Assembly: GCA_964036155.1 (NCBI GenBank)
Contig: OZ038423.1
Coordinates: forward strand, 19,483,249-19,547,248
Reading direction: 5' to 3'
From: Diploscapter coronatus
Taxonomy: Eukaryota > Nematoda > Chromadorea > Rhabditida > Rhabditidae
DNA: 64,000 bases
Part shown: positions 49,203 through 64,000 of the stretch, in pieces
How the letters are laid out: each line of letters opens with the position of its first letter
Position numbering within the stretch: position 1 is the stretch's first letter
The notes under the pieces: model-generated
The model's input: the letters and a program-made list of their open reading frames with translations, nothing else
The model's database searches: none
What the model was told of the DNA's origin: nothing
Translations under genes and position numbers: made by a program

Positions 49203-52200
49203 CGCGACTGTTCAGCTGCAAAGGCCCACTGGACACGACTGCAGGACAGGCTGTGAGGTAGAGAAAGGAGCAGAAACTGATTTGAGATCTGAGTTGAATG
49301 ATTAGTGAATTTGATAAGTTGAGGAATGAAGCACGATAATGCACGAACAGAGACACTTGCACTGATTGTAGAGATGAAATGGAGCAGTGGAGCAGAGAAG
49401 AAAAGGGAGCGATAAGTTGAAGTAATGGAGCGAATAGGCGGAAAGTGCCAAACAGTACACAAAGAAGTAATACAGAAGAGAGGAGAGAAATGATAGAACC
49501 GAGAAACCAAATGAAAACAAACAAATCTGATAAACGATACTGCCAATTAGATGCCGAAAAATTGAATTAGTGCACGCATAGAAAATCTCGATTATTACTC
49601 GCAGATAAAAAAATAATCAGAAGTAGGATGATTAAAAAATAGGAGAAAAATGGTAAAATTTTAAAATCAGGATTAGTGAATCTTATTTCGGAATGAATTT
49701 TCGGATACTCATTTTGTTATGATCGGCGTTTTTATATGCAGCCATGTTTCTCAAGACCCACTTTAGATTTCAGAAATATTGAGAAAAGAAACAATAACAA
49801 TTGACGGATCTAATAACAAAATGCATAAATGCGATGGAGAAATTGATGTCGATATGAAATGTTTAGAAAGAACGCTCTCAGCTGTCCTGTCAATGCTGAT
49901 CTCATAATAGATAAAGCTGTATAGATTAACAAAAAGCAATGCAAAACATATTCGATGCACACTCAGAAAAAAGAGGTATGGTTGAAATTGAAATCGATAG
50001 GAATTTTCGACTGACCATAAAGCTAGGGAGAAGTCGCAGACAAAACATTCACCCGTAGCTCGGCAAATTTGAGTTCTAAAAAAATGACTTGCAAGAATCA
50101 ATGAAAAAGCGGCATGTCAGAAAAGAAAGTGACACTGCAATATCGTGGCGATTTTTTTGAAAAGGGGATGAAAGCGTGGAGAAAATGGTCGAATATTCGG
50201 CCACCTGCATCTCATTCTACAAAACAAGTGGCAGAAATGGATGAAAGGCAACTTGCATTTTTGTTTAAACGAAATCTGTTCAAAATAAACATTTCGACTA
50301 TTGTCTTTGATTCTGATTTGTCGCGAACTGTGACCTTCGCTTTTTCTATTTCGTGGGAAAATCACATTTTTCTGTTTTCAGATTGAATCTATCCCCGATG
50401 CAAAAATGTGTTCTTTTCCACTTGCCTCCCATCTTTCTGCCACAGGATAAAAGCAGCATTCTTTGCTGCTCAACACATTTCACCAGATTTATTTTTTATA
50501 TTGATTTTCTTTTACTTTGAATAAATGGTCTAATTACCCAAGTTTGAGAACGATCAGCGACGATTGCCTGTGCTGATCTTACCACCCGCTTTACTTGGTG
50601 ACCACACCCGCACACAACTAATAGCGACCCATTTTCATGATTTGATGAATATTATGAAATCTGACGAGTTTTTGAGTCAGCTCAAAATAAGATGGTTAAA
50701 ATTCTGCGAGATGTTAACATTACAAAATAGGAAAATATAAAATAATAAACAAATTTCATTAATCACTCGCTAAAATACGATTCATTGAACAGGATGCTAT
50801 TGCTAGTTTGGCAGAAGATGACCAACTTTGAGCTCAAATAAAGGCGAACGGTAAACGAGAAGGAGATGAAAATAGAAAGAAAGGAAATGAAAGCAAGGGA
50901 AAAGAAGGGATAACAAGAAGACGGAATGACAGGCGGACTGCAGAGCTGCAGGGGGACAATGCAGAAGAAGGGAAGGTATCGAGATCGCATAGCAAACAGT
51001 CGAACCATTTATGGCAGAGCAGGGCAGGGAAGGGTTATTCCTAGGCGATCGGCCAAAATATGCATAATTCTTACTGGCGCAGTGAAGAATATTCGAATTT
51101 TGCATATTCGGTGTCAAACCTTTCTTCTAGCACTGAATAAATCGATTCCTGCCATCTGCTTTTCTATCACTACTGAAGGAATTACTGGACGTGCCAAAAA
51201 TTTCTAGAAAAGTATGAGAAACAAGCAATTGATTTAAGGAGTTTTTTATGTGAAAAAGTAGTGCATAAAATTGTTAGGAATAAGCATATGCCGATGCAAC
51301 GATATAAAATTCAGAGAGCAGCTAACAGATGTCGGGAGGACAAAATACAAGCTGCCTGTTTGGGACATGCAAGGAAGAGGAATAGATGAGCAAAGAGCAT
51401 AATTGGCAAAATAGCATAATCGTCGATAAAATACGCGACTAAAGTCATTAGTCTTGTGAAAACTGATAGAATGGATCGATAGAGGTTATGCTAATAGCGA
51501 AAGAAATAAATCTGGATGAGTGTCTGCTGGAATTCTGTGTGCATATTGTGAGTCCGAATATTTGCTGCTGCCCTGCCCCAGGTCTCTGACCAGAGGCCGA
51601 CACAAAAATGCCTACTTGCGCTTACGGGTCAGTAAAGATGCCAGATAGGGAAAGAGAGGACAGAAAATGTGAAATATCGTGCAGAACCAAGAGGAAAGAT
51701 AGGAATAAGTAGATAGATGCATAGACCTGAATATCTCTCCATCTACCTGAGCTCTTTCTTATTCTCTGCTATTCCTTATTTCCTCCCTCTGACCCCTCCC
51801 ATCTATCTTGCTGACATGAGAGAGAGAACAGTGGGTCAAACCGTTTTCTTTCTTTTCTATTAACTATTTCGTCCCTCTCGTTCTGATGCAAAATTATAAT
51901 GTTGTTGACATCATGAACGATGCGCATGTGAATTTTTTAAAAGGTATTTCAGGTGTGGTTTGCCGTCTCTAGTGTTTCGCCTAATATCACGAATTTCCTT
52001 TGTCGGATAACCATAAATAATCCAAGCATTCCAATGAAGACTAACTTTTAAATCGAGCTATTTCGATAACTAATTATGAAAAACCATTTGGATTATCTTC
52101 GACATTACTGTACATAGTAACTAGATATTTTTCCATTTTAGATAATTTTCATTTTTATGTTGCAAAGATTCCAAAATTGCTTGTCACGAACATTAGTCAC

Positions 52201-53131
52201 ACCACTTACAACCTATCCGAACTCAGTATATCAGAATAGAATGTTCTCGTCAAGAAATCTTTATATAACATCTGATGTCGGACATTTACAGTTCAGCAAA
52301 ATGAAAAATTTTCTGAAAGGTATGAACAATGATTTGCTGAAATATGTTAACGTCATAAAAATAAAAGAAAAAAGAATGAAAACGCATTCGTTGATGAACG
52401 GCAATAAATAAAAAAGAAGAAAATCGTCAAAAGGAAATAAGTCCTAAATACTACTTTAAAATAAAAAATTTAGAAATTTTCGGAGGAAAAGAATAAAATA
52501 GGTCGCATAAAAATCCCGCAAATGAGTTCATATAAAACGTAAATAATGAATTTTAAAGGGAAGGTTGGCATACATATATGGGAAGTTGGACATTAAATTA
52601 GCGAGAGAGATGATAAAAATGAACATGAAGAAACAAATGGTAGACAATGAACTTTTCACACAGATAGCAGATAAATGAAACCCGAATACGTGAACGATTT
52701 GATAATTTGAAAAGAGTAGGAAAAATGAAACAAGGGGCAAAACGACACAGAAGAAAATTAATTTCGTGATTTGATGAATTTGGGTGCTTCGCAAAATCAG
52801 CAGAACTTCGTCCGCATAAATATAAAAAAAAATTGTAAATAGAAAATTGTAAGAAAATTTATGAGACTAGAAATACGAAAATAAATAATAAAAAAGGATA
52901 ATCGATTGTTGAATGAAAATGGATTATTGAACCGAGAAAATAGAGCCTTCAAAATATGCAATGCAATTTTAAGGAGATTTCCTGACTCGACAGCCCATTT
53001 CTTTCGAAATTGTACCCACAAGAATATGATGCTTCCCAATGTTCAAGTCTTTATCTGTCTGATAGATAAGATGTGTTAAATAACGCAGTCTGGAGTATTG
53101 AGGGCTCATTACTCACTGCCCTGTTTGGCAT
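49203..53131. other. Large intergenic region, innexin upstream side and cullin 3' flank
   Basis: Purine-rich on the + strand at about 49255-49480 (so CT-rich upstream of the innexin start) and 50855-50960; CT-rich on the + strand at 51765-51815. Two isolated open frames of 84-90 codons (50114-50386 and 52157-52411, both plus) are noted under findings or rejected. The end (52.4-53.0 kb) is A-rich. No multi-exon gene recognised. Confidence 0.45.
52157..52411 (+). CDS. Small hypothetical open frame (low confidence)
   Basis: 84 codons from ATG to TAA. The first 45 residues are Arg/Ser/Thr-rich with few acidic residues (MLQRFQNCLSRTLVTPL...FSSRNLY), similar to a mitochondrial presequence. The rest is Lys-rich. 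AATAAA overlaps the stop region (about 52405). A CT-rich tract 350 bp upstream resembles the upstream regions of other plus-strand genes here. I cannot exclude a chance frame in AT-rich DNA. Confidence 0.25.
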   Translation: MLQRFQNCLSRTLVTPLTTYPNSVYQNRMFSSRNLYITSDVGHLQFSKMKNFLKGMNNDLLKYVNVIKIKEKRMKTHSLMNGNK

Positions 53132-61389
<8,258 letters not shown>

Positions 61390-62861
61390 TGTGCTATTTT
61401 TCTCTAAAATTCTACGACCTTGACGGGGGACGTCGCTTGCAGGCAAAAAATGCTCGTAATCAATGCAGCATTTCACTGCACTGCAAACATCGAACTCATC
61501 AAAAATGGATAGTTGAACTCACAGGAAACGCCCTGATCCGCATCCTCGGAGCTGTGCCTCCATTGCTGTTCGCACCCGCTGGCTGGTTTGAGGGCATCAC
61601 AAACTAATTCACTGATGCACTGACAGACTGAGTGGACGAGTGGCTGGCTGGCTGCTCCTGCAAGGCTGACTATTAGTCGACTGATTGAGGAGGCCGAGGC
61701 AGGCTGATGGAAACGTGTAGAAGAGAAGGGTGACACGGCAATGAGGAAGTGGGGAATGAGCAATGTAAATTAGACAGAGATATGCGAATTCAAGAAGAGT
61801 GACGGGAAGAGAGAACGGTGATTCCACATGAACTGTAAAACGATCGATGAAATTGCACCAGGTAAGAATTGGGAAGGAAGGCGTGCTTTCTGAATTAGAT
61901 ACGCCGATTTGTCGGTCTGAACGTGAAAGAAGAATTTGACGTGAAGATGAAGTAATAATGAAGCCGAGGAAATCACAACGACAACGAAAATGACAGACGA
62001 CAGAGAATGGAAACGCAGATGGAGAGACAGAAGGACAGGAGGAACGAGATTGAGAGAACTTAGATATGGACAAATACGCTGTAAATGGAGGGAAGGGAAA
62101 AGAAGAGGAGAGAGAAGGAATGCGAGCAACGGTCAAAACAGCTTGCTGCTAATGACCCGGTGTTTATCATTTCTGTTTGTCTTTGAACAGTTCGATCTGT
62201 GAAATACCATCCCGAATCGTTGAATTCTTCATCAACAGGCAAAGTACTCGGGTAAAACTAGAAAAGATATTTCTGAATCGTAATAACACGAGGGAAACCC
62301 ATCAACTTCCGTGGTTTCTACTCTGTACAAGTAAAATTTATTGTTATCATCATTCAATCACTCAGCATAATGACAATCTGTCGAACGAAAGGATTGCTGG
62401 TTAGATGAGACGCTTCAAAGGGGCAAAGTTACATACTATCCTTGTGAAATAAAACCACCGAAAATTGAAAATTGCATAGATCAAGAAGATTTGAAAGTTC
62501 GTTTCCATTCCAGAACAAGAATTTCAAACTCTCTCAATCATCCCTAAGTGTTAACAAATAAATATTCAGTAAAAAGAATAAATTAGTCAACGAGTGATAA
62601 GGATAAAAAATCTAGATAACACAGATATTAGGCAGAAAGGAGAATAGATTAAAAAGCAGCACATACGAATGAAAGATGATTAGTTTACAGGAAACTAAGT
62701 AAGAAGATCAATCATAAATAAAGACGTAACGAAACGAAATGAGCGAGGAAATGAAGAAGATTACATTTGAACTGAGCGAAGCCGAGATATTTCAAATGGG
62801 TTGAAAGGTGAAAGGCAAATGAAGCTGAAAAAGCTTATTTATTGGTTGAATGTATGAATTT
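61390..62861. promoter_or_regulatory. Cullin-3 upstream region
   Basis: The minus strand is markedly CT-rich between about 61690 and 62135, which keeps several frames open without coding content. This lies 300-750 bp upstream of the proposed cullin-3 start. Right of 62.2 kb the sequence turns AT-rich toward the 3' end of the next gene. I see no TATA box that I would defend. Confidence 0.4.
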
Positions 62862-63981
62862 CTAATGATTAGGACGGTGATTGGAGCGGGTATAGCCGGA
62901 TTTGTAGTAGATGTTGTGTCGGGAGTTGGGAGGCCGAGTGCGGTTGTGACTATTCTGCGTGGCCGCCTGTCCGTTGTAGTCCTCATCATTATACTCCTCA
63001 TATTGATGGGCGGCTCTGCCGAAACCGTTGCCCTGACTCTGTCCATGTCCTTGTCGAGAACCTTGACGGTCATGCGGTTCATTGTTATGACCGTTTCTGA
63101 AATTCATCATTACCATCTTGACTCGTTAAATTTGAGAAATGGCATGAGCACAGATACTTGATTATTTCGCTTGTTTTCAGAAAACTAACAATTCGTGAAT
63201 GTTCAAGAGAAATTCCACCCATTCTCATGGACTTTTTTCGACAATTTTCTATTTGCATAATTGAAATTACTTAATATAACATGAATATCGTGTTTTGTTA
63301 ATCAAATTAACACAGCATTTTTAGCAGAATTCCGAGAGAATTTTCATTTGGGGTTGAGAATGCTGCATACGCAAGAATACAAGTATCAGTCAAGAGGCAA
63401 AAATCGAATGATTTTAGCAGCTATCTTCTTTGTCTATTCTCATCAAATAATTCATGTAGGACACATTAGAATAAGTTGCACTGTAATAAAGTTTCCGAAG
63501 TCATAATTTAGAGTAAGTTAAATTTGATCATTTGAATTTCTCACCTCGAGGAATGAGTCTGCTCATGCGATCGACTGTAGTGAGGCTGCTGCTGACTGTT
63601 ATACCCCGGGTGATTGCGGACGTCGTTGGATGTGCCGTTGAATTGGGTACTGCGACGAGGGGCAGAGCTGAGGCCGCGTCGCGGTGCAAATGTGTTAAAT
63701 CTGAAAAAGATGGATTTTTCATGGTTGCTGCTATATTTCACAGAGTGCATTATTTTAATATGCGAAATAAAATAAACATTTGCTCGGGAAGAAAATCACT
63801 TTCAATAATTCACTTAGAATGTCTTTAATGGTGCGCTTCGATACCTTTGGTGTTCTCCTCTGTCTTCATTTGCCCTGTTGGGTGCATCCTTCCTGTCAGC
63901 CCTGTAGACGAAATTGGGTTCTTTCGAGTTGTCAGAAGGCAGTTCCCACTCCTCGTCCTCCTCATTAGGCTGCTGTTTCGC
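62862..63981 (-). CDS. C-terminal exons of an RG/N/Q-rich protein, partial
   Basis: Three frame-consistent exons: 63845-63981, 63545-63700, 62862-63096 (stop TAG); the gene continues beyond the right edge, since the first visible exon starts at an acceptor (GATATTACAG). The 176 visible residues begin with an acidic patch (NEEDEEWELPSDNSKEPN), followed by a basic Arg/Gly part (FAPRRGLSSAPRRS) and a low-complexity tail rich in Asn, Gln, His, Gly and Arg (RQGSRQGHGQSQGNGFGRA, NSRHNIYYKSGY). Such tails are common in RNA-binding and RNP-granule proteins, but no folded domain is visible, so the family is unknown. Confidence 0.75.
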
Positions 63982-64000
63982 CTGTAATATCTGGTTTCCC

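Noticed and set aside
49072..49524. 150-codon minus frame rich in Leu/Phe/Ser
   Set aside because: It overlaps the true innexin first exon in another frame and lies in a CT-rich tract; hydrophobicity follows from base composition.
49732..49754. Alternative innexin start (MAAYKNADHNKM, minus strand)
   Set aside because: Its only donor (ATGA|GTATCC) leaves phase 1, which does not fit the phase-0 acceptor of exon 2; the exon at 49146-49202 does.
50114..50386. 90-codon plus frame starting MSEKKVTLQYRG
   Set aside because: No recognisable domain, a shift from polar to Phe/Ile-rich sequence with no logic, and an overlapping minus frame of similar length; no promoter or splice support.
61609..62136. 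Open frames of 175 and 119 codons on the minus strand
   Set aside because: Several overlapping frames are open at once in a CT-rich tract, the peptides are Ser/Leu/Phe/Pro low complexity, and the position matches the upstream region of cullin-3.

Overview
The window is nuclear DNA from an animal. It carries ten protein genes that I could rebuild exon by exon with intact reading frames, plus the 3' end of an eleventh at the right edge. Nearly every intron is GT-AG. Many are only 40-60 bp, and most acceptors read TTTCAG or TTTTCAG. An innexin points to a bilaterian invertebrate (or ctenophore). The short introns and the TTTTCAG-type acceptor resemble nematodes, but I regard the phylum as open. 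Base composition is AT-rich outside exons. There is no operon, CRISPR or prokaryotic signal.

Layout, left to right. 1-3.0 kb: no gene recognised; purine-rich tracts. 3.0-11.7 kb, minus: a 712-residue DEAD-box RNA helicase of the Vasa/DDX3 type with 19 exons, its introns loaded with foldback and MITE-like elements. 12.4-15.6 kb, plus: a DXO/Rai1-family RNA decapping nuclease, head-to-head with the helicase. 16.1-20.2 kb, plus: RIO kinase 3. 24.1-26.6 kb, plus: an unrecognised protein built from phase-0 exons with Leu/Pro-Thr repeats. 26.6-28.1 kb: a cluster of palindromic repeats and a tRNA-derived SINE-like element. 28.9-31.5 kb, plus: a 12-TM sugar-transporter-like (SLC2) protein. 32.6-34.2 kb, plus: an Iwr1/SLC7A6OS homologue. 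34.8-37.7 kb, plus: a plasma-membrane type Qa-SNARE (syntaxin 1-4 group). 38.8-39.8 kb, plus: elongin C.

40.2-42.8 kb, minus: cytosolic adenylate kinase (AK1 type), tail-to-tail with elongin C. 44.7-49.2 kb, minus: an innexin of 476 residues. 53.1-61.4 kb, minus: cullin-3 in 20 exons, 769 residues. 62.9-64.0 kb, minus: C-terminal exons of an Arg/Gly/Asn/Gln-rich protein that runs off the window.

The genes are mostly housekeeping (RNA quality control, ribosome maturation/kinase, Pol II import, ubiquitin ligase, nucleotide balance) and do not form one pathway. Elongin C and cullin-3 are both parts of cullin-RING ligases, but of different ones (elongin C works with CUL2/CUL5). The less ordinary content is the repeat layer: at least four foldback elements, a Tc1/mariner-type MITE with TA target sites, a two-copy short TIR element, a two-copy 280-290 bp dispersed repeat and a SINE-like element. 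It also includes two GC-AG introns, a helicase with an altered motif Ia, a transporter that lacks the usual TM7 sugar-binding motif, and the unrecognised modular gene. Exon coordinates were derived by hand from splice sites and frame continuity. No similarity search was run, so family assignments rest on motif recognition.
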